64,000 nt of DNA from a virus, in IMG/VR virus record IMGVR_UViG_3300025436_000002, positions 106,201-170,200 of that record; one strand, 5' to 3'. How positions within the stretch are numbered: position 1 is the stretch's first letter; every line of letters begins with the position of its first letter. The notes under the pieces are model-generated. The model was not told the DNA's origin. It made no database searches and worked only from the letters and a program-made list of their open reading frames with translations. Below are positions 1-7,814 of the stretch, piece by piece. A program made the translations under genes and the position numbers.

Positions 1-2
1 CA

Positions 3-281
3 CATTGTTACGGTGATGACAAACTAATAGCCATAGCTGAATTTACAACGAGGTCAATTGGCAGTAATATTCTTTATAGGTATTGGTACATGAGTAGTAA
101 CTTACTTAGTAATAATACTCTTAACACTTCATACCTTGAGAGAAGCGAGTATGGTCATTTATTGGATATTCAATCAGACTTTGAACAAGTTAGAAGCGAA
201 GTAGCTAGATACTCAGGGAGGTTGATAACTGATCAGAAAGCTCTAGATAAACATATGATGATGAGAGAGTTATTAAAATGA
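3..281 (+). CDS. YLM-tail family protein, 5' end outside the window
   Basis: The frame is open from base 3, so the start lies upstream; the ATG at 90 is internal, because the preceding residues (KLIAIAEF, then YRYWY) match the N-terminal half of the family. It ends in LDKHMMMRELLK, a variant of the tail shared by about 40 small proteins here (consensus E[IV]xKYLMxxELLK). The last codons carry the SD site of the next gene, whose ATG overlaps the stop as ATGA. Function unknown. Confidence 0.7.
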   Translation, partial: HCYGDDKLIAIAEFTTRSIGSNILYRYWYMSSNLLSNNTLNTSYLERSEYGHLLDIQSDFEQVRSEVARYSGRLITDQKALDKHMMMRELLK

Positions 282-619
282 AAATAAAAGAGTTATTACT
301 AGATTTTATAATACTACTTAATGTATTAGTACTGCCTACCCTGCTTCCAGAGATGTGTTGGATGAAAGTATGCTTTGAAGAATTCAATTATAGTCATCCC
401 TTAATATCATGGCTAACCATGATAATTCCAGTTGTCGTATATTTCAAGGTTGCCTCATTCCTACTCCCTAAATTTATACTGTACGTATTTCCGAAAAGAT
501 TTTTAGACTCTAATTTAGAAGCTAGATATGGAACTCTGACAGATGAACAAGCTACAGTATTTATAGTTTTACTTATAGGTATTGGACTCATATTTGCTTT
601 AATTAATTTATATATTTAA
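278..619 (+). CDS. Small membrane protein with three predicted TM segments
   Basis: 113 aa. Hydrophobic stretches near residues 5-25 (LLLDFIILLNVLVLPTLL), 42-62 (ISWLTMIIPVVVYF) and 92-112 (TVFIVLLIGIGLIFAL) suggest an inner-membrane protein. The start overlaps the upstream stop as ATGA, so translation is probably coupled. It lacks the tail of its neighbours although it sits inside their operon. No family recognised. Confidence 0.75.
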   Translation: MKIKELLLDFIILLNVLVLPTLLPEMCWMKVCFEEFNYSHPLISWLTMIIPVVVYFKVASFLLPKFILYVFPKRFLDSNLEARYGTLTDEQATVFIVLLIGIGLIFALINLYI

Positions 620-631
620 GGAGTTACTAAT

Positions 632-871
632 ATGAAATGTAAAATTATCGCAATAGTTTTGATTAAGGAAAGTCGTAGAGTTACTAGACTATATTTTATG
701 GATGAAAATTCCACACTATGCTATGTACATCCATGGCTACCAACTCGATTTATAAGTGCATGTAGGGATTTAAAATCATTATCTAAGATCTTTCATAGTC
801 CAGACACGGAGTTAATTATAGATAAAAATAAAATTAACAAGTATATTATGGCACAGGGGTTATTGAAATGA
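632..871 (+). CDS. YLM-tail family protein
   Basis: 79 aa, preceded by a good SD (aaggagttact). The N-terminal half has the family pattern of a beta strand (CKIIAIVLI) followed by a YF-rich strand; it ends in INKYIMAQGLLK. The 40 bases around its stop and the next start are repeated almost exactly at the next junction (about 847-886 versus 1077-1116), which indicates tandem duplication. Function unknown. Confidence 0.75.
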   Translation: MKCKIIAIVLIKESRRVTRLYFMDENSTLCYVHPWLPTRFISACRDLKSLSKIFHSPDTELIIDKNKINKYIMAQGLLK

Positions 872-1101
872 TGGAATATGTAGCCCTAGTTCTTATAAAT
901 AATGTACTAGAATTAGGGTATTTTTATCAGGAAGATAGGCTTTGTTATAGTTACTTTAATGGTTGCGGTTTCTATTATATCAGTCGTCACATCACATTAG
1001 AGACGTGTCTAAAAAATAGTTCTAAATTTTTAGGGTACTCAGTAGTAACGGATATAAAATGCATGAATAAACATCTTATGGCACAGGAGTTATTGAAATG
1101 A
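868..1101 (+). CDS. YLM-tail family protein
   Basis: 77 aa, starting at the ATGA overlap. It begins MMEYVALVLI and has the family signature of an aromatic strand (LGYFYQEDRLCYSYF). It ends in MNKHLMAQELLK. Its first residues are the same as those of the following gene, so the pair arose by duplication. Function unknown. Confidence 0.75.
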   Translation: MMEYVALVLINNVLELGYFYQEDRLCYSYFNGCGFYYISRHITLETCLKNSSKFLGYSVVTDIKCMNKHLMAQELLK

Positions 1102-1352
1102 TGGAATATGTAGCTCTTGAGATAACTAAATATGCATGGATTAAAAATTTGATAAGTTACTATGCATTAGACGTGAGTGGAGTATTGCATTTTAAACCTG
1201 ATGACTGGAATCTCTACAGACCGAGTAATCTAACTTTAGAAGAGTTATTAGAACTACATAAACCCGAGGGTATCAGATCAGAGTATTCTTACCTAATAAC
1301 TGATAAAAAAGAGATAGCTAAATACTTAATGACGAGAGAGTTATTGAAATGA
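1098..1352 (+). CDS. YLM-tail family protein
   Basis: 84 aa, begins MMEYVALEIT and ends in IAKYLMTRELLK after SYLITDKKE, a close match to the family consensus. It overlaps both neighbours by 4 nt. Internal codons differ widely from the previous copy while both ends are conserved. Confidence 0.75.
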   Translation: MMEYVALEITKYAWIKNLISYYALDVSGVLHFKPDDWNLYRPSNLTLEELLELHKPEGIRSEYSYLITDKKEIAKYLMTRELLK

Positions 1353-1771
1353 TGATTAGTTTTATAATAGGTTCCCTATGGCTTATATTTATATGGAAGA
1401 TTTGGACTCTGTTCCGAGATCAACCTGTTGAAGAGTCCGTTAGATTCCCTAAGGAAATTTGGAATTGGCAAGGGGGCTTTAGATCAGATTGTGGAGATAC
1501 TCCTTTCTGTATTGGATACCTAGATAAAGGTATTCTAGCTAATGGGGAGTGGAGTACTGCTGTGTTCTTTAAACTATGGTTCGAAGAAGGGACTAAAACG
1601 TATTGGGGCTCTTTCTTGCACATGGGACATCACATGATAGTTAGATCATTAACTGATGACTATAACGAAATACTCTTGGATGCTCGGAGTAAAGTGGGTT
1701 CTGATTTAAAGTTTGTTGAAGGTACCCGAGAAGTAGGTAGATTCTTAATGACACAGGAGTTACTTAGATGA
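1349..1771 (+). CDS. Membrane-anchored YLM-tail family protein
   Basis: 140 aa, the longest tail-bearing protein. It starts with one TM segment (SFIIGSLWLIFIWKIWTLF, about residues 3-21), followed by a soluble Trp/Gly-rich domain and the tail VGRFLMTQELLR. That the tail also occurs on a membrane protein argues that it works as a separate C-terminal element. The 41 bases across its stop and the next start recur exactly at 26103-26143. Confidence 0.75.
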   Translation: MMISFIIGSLWLIFIWKIWTLFRDQPVEESVRFPKEIWNWQGGFRSDCGDTPFCIGYLDKGILANGEWSTAVFFKLWFEEGTKTYWGSFLHMGHHMIVRSLTDDYNEILLDARSKVGSDLKFVEGTREVGRFLMTQELLR

Positions 1772-2013
1772 ATAGAGAATATATAGCTCTAAGCTATTCA
1801 GAAGATTCTAATCCATTCTTGATTAAATATTACTGGGATGGGGATACTCTTATGTTTGAATTAGGAAGAGATGACTCTATAAAAGAAATCTGGAAATCTA
1901 GGAGTAATAAACTAGATATTGAATTGTCTAGGGATACTGTGTCAGGTTATAAAACTATATGGAATCCTACAGAAGTGGCTAAGTACTTAATGACTCTGGA
2001 GTTACTAAAATGA
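1768..2013 (+). CDS. YLM-tail family protein
   Basis: 81 aa, MNREYIALSYSED, then IKYYWDGDTLMFEL, the clearest form of the family core (strand, YYW, DG turn, strand), and the tail VAKYLMTLELLK. Coupled by ATGA overlaps on both sides. Its start region matches that of the gene at 26126. Confidence 0.78.
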   Translation: MNREYIALSYSEDSNPFLIKYYWDGDTLMFELGRDDSIKEIWKSRSNKLDIELSRDTVSGYKTIWNPTEVAKYLMTLELLK

Positions 2014-2312
2014 ATAAAAGATATGTAGCCCTTCGGGATACTGGTGCATCTCTTCACGAATATATTCGTGATGGAGTAGTCATTAGGACTTTCTATTACC
2101 AAGTCTCTCAAAAGCATATACTTCTTACTGATATCTACTACGGGGGAATACTTAAAACTGATGGGGAGATATTTACTGAATTGACAAAGGCACCTAAAAG
2201 TTGGTATGTATACCTTACAGATAAATACTATTGGGATGTTGAGACTATTATAAAAGTGTCCAGTAGCTTAGAAATTAATAAGTATCTAATGGTTAAGGAA
2301 TTATTACGATAA
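2010..2312 (+). CDS. YLM-tail family protein, last of its operon
   Basis: 100 aa, begins NKRYVALRDTG and ends in INKYLMVKELLR. No gene starts at its stop; the next begins at 2388 after a promoter. The tail is kept although no downstream start needs its SD sequence, which supports selection on the protein tail itself. Confidence 0.75.
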   Translation: MNKRYVALRDTGASLHEYIRDGVVIRTFYYQVSQKHILLTDIYYGGILKTDGEIFTELTKAPKSWYVYLTDKYYWDVETIIKVSSSLEINKYLMVKELLR

Positions 2313-2318
2313 TTTAAC

Positions 2319-2354
2319 GCATCTATTGACTTTATATTTATAAGATGCTATTAT
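2319..2354 (+). promoter_or_regulatory. Sigma70-type promoter inside a hairpin
   Basis: -35 TTGACT (2326-2331), 17-bp spacer, -10 TATTAT (2349-2354). The arms GCATCT (2319-2324) and AGATGC (2343-2348) form a hairpin whose right arm ends at the -10. Transcription should start near 2361 with GTAAGGTTAA, a sequence shared by other promoters here. It drives 2388-4894. Confidence 0.75.
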
Positions 2355-2387
2355 TAATATGTAAGGTTAATTAAAGGAGATACAACT

Positions 2388-2864
2388 ATGTTAAGATTTA
2401 GATTAGACGGGGATATACTTATAACTACTGAATCTTCTGGAGGATTCTTTTATAGTGAACCTCGTAATTTTTATTGTGATATTAAAGAGTGGGTACGTTT
2501 TGAAGTCAACAGTAAAGATGGTAAACGATTTGCTATCCAAAAAGTTCGTGAGGATGATAAACCTAGATACTTAGCCAATGTTGAGAGAGCACATATTCAA
2601 GCTCGTGAGGATGCTGAGAGTGCAAGAATAGCTGAGATACGTACTAAAGAATTTGAAGCTCACGAAAGACTCTATAAGAATGTTAACAGGGAGCTTGAGA
2701 GTTATAAAGACAGTGTAGAACACTTAGACAATTATGGTGATCTAATTAATAAGAAGAACATAGAAGTTAATTGTAAATATGAAGTATACGGTTATAAATA
2801 TGTTGATGGAAGACCTTTTCATAATACCGAAAGAGGCATGAGTAACATAGCTAAATATTTTTAA
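2388..2864 (+). CDS. Conserved phage protein, paralogue of the gene at 16377
   Basis: 158 aa with a good SD (aaaggagatacaact). The N-terminal beta-rich part (LRFRLDGDILITTES) and the C-terminal block (NCKYEVYGYKYVDGRPFHNT) align with the product of 16377-16865; the middle, about residues 55-110, is a charged coiled coil. First gene after the 2326 promoter. Function unknown. Confidence 0.75.
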   Translation: MLRFRLDGDILITTESSGGFFYSEPRNFYCDIKEWVRFEVNSKDGKRFAIQKVREDDKPRYLANVERAHIQAREDAESARIAEIRTKEFEAHERLYKNVNRELESYKDSVEHLDNYGDLINKKNIEVNCKYEVYGYKYVDGRPFHNTERGMSNIAKYF

Positions 2865-2876
2865 GGAGACGAAAAC

Positions 2877-3110
2877 ATGAACGCTTATAGTAAATATTGT
2901 ACTAACTGTTCTTATAAGAAAACTACGCCAGGTTTCGGAGACCCTCATGAATGTGCTACATGTCAAGTGAACATGCAGTACCCTAAAACAATTTTATGTG
3001 ATGAGTGTGGGAAAGCCATAACAAAGAATAATAAGAAGAATCTAACTGAATCCACCTGTGATGCTTGTATACCTGAGAAGTATCTAAAATTTTTAAAAAA
3101 AGTAGATTAA
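2877..3110 (+). CDS. Small zinc-ribbon protein
   Basis: 77 aa with four Cys pairs: CTNC (8-11), CATC (26-29), CDEC (41-44) and CDAC (61-64). The spacing suggests two zinc-binding knuckles, a fold common in phage nucleic-acid-binding or transcription-modulating proteins. SD aaggagacgaaaac. No specific function can be assigned. Confidence 0.7.
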   Translation: MNAYSKYCTNCSYKKTTPGFGDPHECATCQVNMQYPKTILCDECGKAITKNNKKNLTESTCDACIPEKYLKFLKKVD

Positions 3111-3133
3111 TAAAATTATAAGGAGACAAAACA

Positions 3134-3346
3134 ATGGAAAGAATTCCTCAATCAGAAGTTGATAAGTTCCAGAGAGCTGGGAAGAAGTACCAAGTTGTAG
3201 TAAAGACTGAAAATGGTGTAGAGTCCCCAATAGAGAAACCATATCCAGATATGGATGGAGCTAGAGCATGTATAACCTTCATAGAGGATTACGCCAGAGA
3301 AAATAATCCTGATCGTGTATTATCATTTTATATTAAGGAGGTATAA
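3134..3346 (+). CDS. Small hypothetical protein
   Basis: 70 aa with a strong SD (aaggagacaaaaca). It has a predicted beta hairpin (KYQVVVKTENGV) followed by a helix (GARACITFIEDYARE). No Cys cluster, TM segment or family tail. Lies between a zinc-ribbon gene and a membrane-protein gene in the 2388-4894 operon. Confidence 0.65.
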   Translation: MERIPQSEVDKFQRAGKKYQVVVKTENGVESPIEKPYPDMDGARACITFIEDYARENNPDRVLSFYIKEV

Positions 3347-3350
3347 TTAT

Positions 3351-3539
3351 ATGAATACATTAGTACACATATCCCTAATAGCATTAGCTATGATTTCTAT
3401 GACAGGACTTGGGGGTCTCATAAGCTTTCAATTAGGATACAATTATAGAAAACTCGGAATTCCTTTAACTTTCTTACTTTTTGGGGTAGATTTGTTTCTA
3501 CTTCTCACATCTTTACATTACATTGAAAGTTTAATTTAA
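3351..3539 (+). CDS. Small membrane protein
   Basis: 62 aa from the ATG at 3351, chosen because AAGGAGG lies 9 nt upstream; a longer frame from 3315 would start inside the previous gene. Two TM segments: residues 5-28 (VHISLIALAMISMTGLGGLI) and 39-58 (PLTFLLFGVDLFLLLTSL). Function unknown. Confidence 0.7.
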   Translation: MNTLVHISLIALAMISMTGLGGLISFQLGYNYRKLGIPLTFLLFGVDLFLLLTSLHYIESLI

Positions 3540-3550
3540 AGGAGACTTAT

Positions 3551-4894
3551 ATGAGTACAGATATTAAACCCTTAAACAGTGTTACTTATTTTACAAAAGA
3601 GTCTGAGGATAGAGCTTTGAAGACTCATTACGGAGTTTCCCTTATGGGTTACATCCTAAAACTATTAGGAAGAAATGCAAAGTATGTAAAGGCTAGGGCA
3701 TCTGAATTAGAACTTGATACTGGAATAAAATATGAACTAGAAATAGAAGATTATGCTAAGATAAAAAGCGTAAAACCTATGGGAACTTCCCTAGCTCCAT
3801 ACAAAGCATGCTTACCTGAACTTAGAACATCGTTACTATACGACGCTATCTGGAAGGTCCAGAATGACAGTATTCGAGATAAACTTCTTGAAGATATAAG
3901 GGAAGACCTTTACGGAGAATCTAAGTATGTAGGAGAAACTATTCCAGTTAAAGTTAATAAGGAGACAGAAGTGAACTATCAAGAAAAAGAAGACATACTT
4001 AATAAGTACCTAAGGGAAGTTATAAATAATCAAGATTCTGAGGTTTCTACACTAAAAGTTAAGGAGAATATTTACCTAAGTAGTAAGCCGACCCTTGAGC
4101 ATATCCAAGCTAAAATAATCTCTCAACTAAGTCTAGGGGGAGTACTGGCAGGAGTACTTCAAAGAAGTGTATGCGACAGAGCAGGATGCTCTAAAACAAG
4201 ATACTACATGGCGTTAAATGGCTTAGGCTCTCTGATAGTTAAGAAACTGAGCAAGTCTGGGAGTGTTAATGTAGTACTTATGAGAATGCCTTCCGTAGAA
4301 ACTTCGGGTAATGAGGAGAAAACAATGATTAAAGATATGGTAGAGGAACGTATTGAACGAGAGATACTAGAACAACTTAAACAAGGTGAGATGCTTTCTA
4401 GTACTTTAAGAGAGAAGGTAACTAAGAAATTAGATGTATCAGATCCTAGATTTTATGCATCTTTGAAAAATCTAGGCTTACTTGTCAGTGTGAGGCAAGA
4501 GGGGTCTAAAAAGTATAGATGTCTGTCCAGTGGTATTGAAGAGAAGGCTACGGAGCAACCTGTTATCTTTAAAATTGAAGAAGTTGTGAAACCTACGATC
4601 ATTAAGAGTTCTACAGTAAATCCTAACGAATATGGAGTAGAAGTCAGTATCATAGGATCAGACGTAGTCATTCAAAAATCTCCTACTGGGAGGGAACTTA
4701 CATCAGTAGAGGTAGCTCCTTCTCAAGCCCAAGTTACCACATATAAAGTAAAACAAGGAGACTTCCAAGCGTTTGCTCATGATAACTTAGAAGTGGCAAA
4801 AGGGTATGGAATGTGTTTAAGAGACCGAGGTTGGTCAGCAGTTCAGATATTCAAGGAAGTAGTTATCAAGACATCAGAAGTAGTAGAATTTTAG
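3551..4894 (+). CDS. Putative DNA-binding protein with two winged-helix-like repeats
   Basis: 447 aa. Two homologous segments, about residues 180-250 and 258-325, share a pattern of helix, hydrophobic turn, helix with SKTRYYMALNGLGSLIV or SDPRFYASLKNLGLLVS, then a short wing; this resembles a duplicated winged helix-turn-helix. The N-terminal 150 residues and the C-terminal beta-rich part match nothing I recognise. A role in transcription control or DNA organisation is inferred only from this pattern. Last intact gene of its operon. Confidence 0.7.
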   Translation: MSTDIKPLNSVTYFTKESEDRALKTHYGVSLMGYILKLLGRNAKYVKARASELELDTGIKYELEIEDYAKIKSVKPMGTSLAPYKACLPELRTSLLYDAIWKVQNDSIRDKLLEDIREDLYGESKYVGETIPVKVNKETEVNYQEKEDILNKYLREVINNQDSEVSTLKVKENIYLSSKPTLEHIQAKIISQLSLGGVLAGVLQRSVCDRAGCSKTRYYMALNGLGSLIVKKLSKSGSVNVVLMRMPSVETSGNEEKTMIKDMVEERIEREILEQLKQGEMLSSTLREKVTKKLDVSDPRFYASLKNLGLLVSVRQEGSKKYRCLSSGIEEKATEQPVIFKIEEVVKPTIIKSSTVNPNEYGVEVSIIGSDVVIQKSPTGRELTSVEVAPSQAQVTTYKVKQGDFQAFAHDNLEVAKGYGMCLRDRGWSAVQIFKEVVIKTSEVVEF

Positions 4895-4908
4895 AAAGGA
4901 CAGTAAGC

Positions 4909-5131
4909 ATGAACGACAAAATATTAGAAATGATAAAAATATTATCAGGGTATGTAACTCCCCCCATATGACTGTGTTGCAACGTCTTTTATACACCTAG
5001 AAGTAGACGGAGTTAGTGTACTCTTATCCGAAATGGATGTGACGTATTCTAAGGGGATACATATAACATTAAAGGGGCTGACTCCTAAGATTAGTAAGAA
5101 GAGTACAACTGTATTTATTGACAATGATTAA
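4909..5131 (+). pseudogene. Small gene broken by a one-base shift in a C6 run
   Basis: The ATG at 4909 follows GAAAGG and reads 20 codons to TGA at 4969. Removing one C from the run 4960-4965 restores an open frame to TAA at 5129, giving about 73 aa (MNDKILEMIKILSGYVTPPYD, then VATSFIHLEVDGVSVLL). Total length is 223 bases, one more than a multiple of three. It could be decay, slippage-based switching or a sequencing error. Confidence 0.65.
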
Positions 5132-5149
5132 AGACTTGTAACAATGCCT

Positions 5150-5189
5150 TAACACATGACTTGACTTAGCTTGAGTCATGTGTTACCAT
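5150..5189 (+). promoter_or_regulatory. Sigma70-type promoter overlapped by a 12-bp hairpin
   Basis: -35 TTGACT (5161-5166), 17-bp spacer, -10 TACCAT (5184-5189). The perfect arms TAACACATGACT (5150-5161) and AGTCATGTGTTA (5174-5185) embrace the -35 and touch the -10. The predicted transcript starts near 5196 with GTAAGGTTAA. Drives the 5225-7758 operon. Confidence 0.78.
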
Positions 5190-5224
5190 ATACATGTAAG
5201 GTTAATTTATAAGGAGCTGTTGGC

Positions 5225-5392
5225 ATGTGTAGATACAATTACAAAAGTGAGTTAACCACTGTAAAGTACTCTGGAGCTAAGAGTAGATCATATGGTGGGG
5301 AGAGAATCTTAATAAAAACTGAGTCATCTGAGAAAATAAACACGACTGGTATTAAGCTACCTTCGTTGAGTAAGCCTAAAGGAGTTTTATAA
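5225..5392 (+). CDS. Small hypothetical protein
   Basis: 55 aa, ATG 5225, SD aaggagctgttggc, first gene after the 5161 promoter. Basic, Ser/Thr-rich (MCRYNYKSELTTVKYSGAK), no recognisable domain. The stop overlaps the next ATG as TAATG. Confidence 0.6.
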   Translation: MCRYNYKSELTTVKYSGAKSRSYGGERILIKTESSEKINTTGIKLPSLSKPKGVL

Positions 5393-5544
5393 TGTTTGAT
5401 ACAGAACTGGCTTGTCATTATTTAATGACTATGGGAATGGCAAGAGAGTGCCTAATGAATCTATCTGACCCAGACAATGTAACATTTATAAATGATAAAT
5501 TCTTTAATATTTATGTAGGGATGTTGGGGAGTGACTGTATTTGA
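5392..5544 (+). CDS. Small hypothetical protein
   Basis: 50 aa from the ATG in TAATG. Mostly helical (ELACHYLMTMGMARECLMNL). The internal HYLMTMGMA weakly recalls the family tail but sits near the N-terminus, so I do not count it as a member. It overlaps the following TTG start by 4 nt. Confidence 0.5.
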   Translation: MFDTELACHYLMTMGMARECLMNLSDPDNVTFINDKFFNIYVGMLGSDCI

Positions 5545-5810
5545 AGGATAAAGAATACTTATTTAAACAATACTTTCCTGCCCCCAAGTATACTACTTAC
5601 TATTTTGTATTAGGGGGTAAGCTTATGGCGGAGAGAAGATATGCTAGTAGACGAAGCCCTGAGACCTACGAGTGTGGTCTTAAGTTAAGCCAGTTATATT
5701 TTTGTGAGGGAGATACTAATTTATATTTTTGTGTGGGAGATATTAATTCCGAGATATTAAATGAATCTTTATTAAATAGATACCTAATGCTAGAGGAGTT
5801 GAGTAAGTGA
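5541..5810 (+). CDS. YLM-tail family protein
   Basis: 89 aa, TTG start at 5541 (product begins MKDKEYLFKQYF). It contains an internal duplication, SQLYFCEGDTN then NLYFCVGDIN, and the tail LNRYLMLEELSK. The next gene starts at the GTGA overlap. Confidence 0.68.
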   Translation: MKDKEYLFKQYFPAPKYTTYYFVLGGKLMAERRYASRRSPETYECGLKLSQLYFCEGDTNLYFCVGDINSEILNESLLNRYLMLEELSK

Positions 5811-6091
5811 ATCTTAAGTGTAATAACTTTTTAAAATATTTCGGAACTATCAAAAATTCAAGAATAGGTGACATTACTATACTCGGTTATGCGAGGAATC
5901 TTGGATGTCTCCATGGAAGTTTTTCCGAAATGTATCTGAGGAGATATGGGGATACTCTCCTTGATAGTAAGGAAGCACTTCCTGTATCTTTTAATGATGT
6001 AGAGGTACGTTCTTTCATGGGGGTCAGTTGTAATGATTTCGATATTCAAGAGGTTATGAAGTATTCAATTATGTTGGAGCTATTGAGATGA
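5807..6091 (+). CDS. Divergent YLM-tail family protein
   Basis: 94 aa from a GTG start at the GTGA overlap. The tail is degenerate (VMKYSIMLELLR): YLM has become YSIM but the ELLR end is kept. The core is Gly/Tyr-rich (GDITILGYARN). Function unknown. Confidence 0.65.
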   Translation: MNLKCNNFLKYFGTIKNSRIGDITILGYARNLGCLHGSFSEMYLRRYGDTLLDSKEALPVSFNDVEVRSFMGVSCNDFDIQEVMKYSIMLELLR

Positions 6092-6234
6092 TTAAGAAGC
6101 ACCTATCCATGCAGACTGGGCAAGCTCCTAAGGATTCAAAGTTTACTTGGATAATTTATATAGCTCAACCTTTCATTCATGGAGAATATTTAATGGATGT
6201 TTACGAAGAAAAGGTACTCAGGTATCTTAATTAA
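6088..6234 (+). CDS. Doubtful small ORF, possibly a decayed family member
   Basis: 48 aa starting at an ATGA overlap. It contains HGEYLMDVYEEK, which looks like a tail moved out of register, and it overlaps the next gene by 38 nt, unusual here. I read it as either an overlapping gene or the remains of a family member damaged near its 3' end. Confidence 0.4.
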   Translation: MIKKHLSMQTGQAPKDSKFTWIIYIAQPFIHGEYLMDVYEEKVLRYLN

Positions 6235-6418
6235 CAAACTTGATGATTCCGACTTTGTGTACTGTATTTTCCATGGGGAGAGATTGTGCTACTATATAGG
6301 TAGCCATCTCTATAAGTCGGAAAGTACTCTTAAGAAGATGTTGAGTATTGGGGATTATAAGATACTAGAGGGTATGGAATTAGATAAGTACTTAATGACG
6401 GAGGAACTGTTGAAATGA
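6197..6418 (+). CDS. YLM-tail family protein
   Basis: 73 aa, similar to the gene at 6700 (KRYSGILINKLDDSDFVYCI versus KGYSGLLINRFDETDYIYCI), so the two are recent paralogues separated by one gene. Tail LDKYLMTEELLK. The ATG at 6197 is chosen from this alignment. Confidence 0.72.
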   Translation: MFTKKRYSGILINKLDDSDFVYCIFHGERLCYYIGSHLYKSESTLKKMLSIGDYKILEGMELDKYLMTEELLK

Positions 6419-6651
6419 GTTCTATAAAATATTTAGGCCTAGTGACCCATTTCCCTACAAATACTACTCTACTGTACTACAAACAAGACAGAATTAACTT
6501 AGTTAGAACTACTCAAGGAGAGCCATGGCCATCTGGCTACACTGAAACAGAGTTAGCTAGGGACATGGCGAAATATAATAAAGACTTTCTGTATGTTACG
6601 GACAGATTGGAGATATTAAAAACAATCATGACATGGGAGTTATTGAAATGA
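6415..6651 (+). CDS. YLM-tail family protein with altered tail
   Basis: 78 aa, begins SSIKYLGLVTHF, core TTLLYYKQDRINLV. The tail reads ILKTIMTWELLK, so KYLM is changed to KTIM while ELLK is intact. Coupled to its upstream neighbour by ATGA. Confidence 0.7.
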   Translation: MSSIKYLGLVTHFPTNTTLLYYKQDRINLVRTTQGEPWPSGYTETELARDMAKYNKDFLYVTDRLEILKTIMTWELLK

Positions 6652-6659
6652 AGAAAAGA

Positions 6660-6704
6660 GGATACTTAATAAATATCTAATGTGCGGAGAGTTATTAAAA
6701 TGAG
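6660..6704 (+). pseudogene. Orphan tail remnant
   Basis: A frame here encodes only LNKYLMCGELLK and stops by ATGA overlap with the ATG at 6700. It has no start codon or body of its own; the ATG at 6649 reads into a different frame and stops after 10 codons. It is best read as the scar of a family gene that lost its body by deletion but kept the tail and the SD for the next gene. Confidence 0.6.
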
Positions 6705-6921
6705 TAGACTCACGAAAGGATATTCAGGACTCCTTATTAATAGGTTCGATGAGACTGATTATATCTACTGTATCCATGGCAATAGCCTTTGGTATTACAG
6801 AGATGGAAGTTTAATAAAATCATGTCTTAGTGTAACTGATAAAATGAATAGGGGCGGGTACAAAATATTAAAAGGAAAAGAACTTAATAAGTACCTAATG
6901 ATATCGGAGTTATTAAAATGA
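6700..6921 (+). CDS. YLM-tail family protein
   Basis: 73 aa from the ATG at 6700, preferred over GTG 6682 because the SD inside the orphan tail (ggagagttattaaa) is correctly spaced. Paralogue of 6197. Tail LNKYLMISELLK. Confidence 0.72.
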   Translation: MSRLTKGYSGLLINRFDETDYIYCIHGNSLWYYRDGSLIKSCLSVTDKMNRGGYKILKGKELNKYLMISELLK

Positions 6922-7214
6922 CGTATAAAGAATACAGTATCCCTATACACTATTTTAGGGAGGATAGCCCCAAGGATTATTTAAACAAAGTTATTCTAAT
7001 TATAGATAACGGAACGTATACTGTTAGATACTATTATTTGGACCATGTTCTAAAATATTATACTATGTATAAATGCGGTTCTAAATCATGGGGCAGAGTT
7101 GCTATAATACAAAACTTAGATGATATTAGATCTACTAGCCTCTCTCTAGGACATAAGGTACTCGAAGGTTTAGAGCTTGGTAAGTTTCTTATGATGGAGG
7201 AGTTACTAAAATGA
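6918..7214 (+). CDS. YLM-tail family protein
   Basis: 98 aa, starts MTYKEYSIPIHYF, core YTVRYYYLDHVLKYY, tail LGKFLMMEELLK. ATGA overlaps on both sides. The HKVLEGLELGKFL stretch matches the KILEGMELDKYL and KILKGKELNKYL ends of 6197 and 6700. Confidence 0.74.
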   Translation: MTYKEYSIPIHYFREDSPKDYLNKVILIIDNGTYTVRYYYLDHVLKYYTMYKCGSKSWGRVAIIQNLDDIRSTSLSLGHKVLEGLELGKFLMMEELLK

Positions 7215-7513
7215 AATTAAGGGTAACTAAGGAAGGAGTGTCTCTGGATTCTCTTACAACTGTACTAGCTATTATTATATCTAACTACAACGGTAATATA
7301 GTATATAACTTCTATTATAAGATAACAAATTTTAATACTATACGTTTAAGTCCTGATCTGGCATTCGATGTCCAGTACGTTCTCAGATCCGATTTTAAGA
7401 GTGTAGAGGATATTGTAGCTAAATTTAAGACCTCTCCTGTAAAGATTGTTACGGGAGCCGACTTAGTCGGAGAGATTAATAAATATTTAATGATACATGA
7501 GTTGATGAAATGA
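7211..7513 (+). CDS. YLM-tail family protein
   Basis: 100 aa, core LAIIISNYNGNIVYNFYYKI, tail INKYLMIHELMK. Mostly beta-strand-like between residues 14 and 60. Coupled on both sides by ATGA. Confidence 0.74.
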   Translation: MKLRVTKEGVSLDSLTTVLAIIISNYNGNIVYNFYYKITNFNTIRLSPDLAFDVQYVLRSDFKSVEDIVAKFKTSPVKIVTGADLVGEINKYLMIHELMK

Positions 7514-7758
7514 GTAGAGAATACGTAGCTATATCTATTAAGAATTACTCCGACAGGGATAGGTGCACTATAAAATATTACTGGGAGAGTTATAGCCTCT
7601 GCTACATAATCTCTGATGAATTTGGAACTGTTGAGGAGTATGCCGATACAAGTATATTAATGGAGGAATTAAATAAGGATAAGGAGTCTGGGTTTGAAGT
7701 TATATCTGGTAGGCTTGAGGTTGCAAAATACCTAATGATGCAGGAATTATTGAATTAA
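7510..7758 (+). CDS. YLM-tail family protein, end of operon
   Basis: 82 aa, close to consensus: SREYVAISIKNY, TIKYYWESYSLCYI, tail VAKYLMMQELLN. The last residue is Asn (AAT) because the stop is TAA; no gene overlaps it and a late promoter follows. Confidence 0.75.
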   Translation: MSREYVAISIKNYSDRDRCTIKYYWESYSLCYIISDEFGTVEEYADTSILMEELNKDKESGFEVISGRLEVAKYLMMQELLN

Positions 7759-7766
7759 CACTGGTT

Positions 7767-7784
7767 AGTTTATATTATAAGAAG
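7767..7784 (+). promoter_or_regulatory. Late promoter motif
   Basis: AGTTTATATTATAAGAAG, a clean copy of the recurrent TTTATATTATAA element, about 30 bp before the fibre gene. There is no TTGACA-like box at 17 bp, so it is distinct from the sigma70-type sites. Confidence 0.7.
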
Positions 7785-7814
7785 TATTCGTATAAAATTA
7801 TAGGAGGGATGGAC

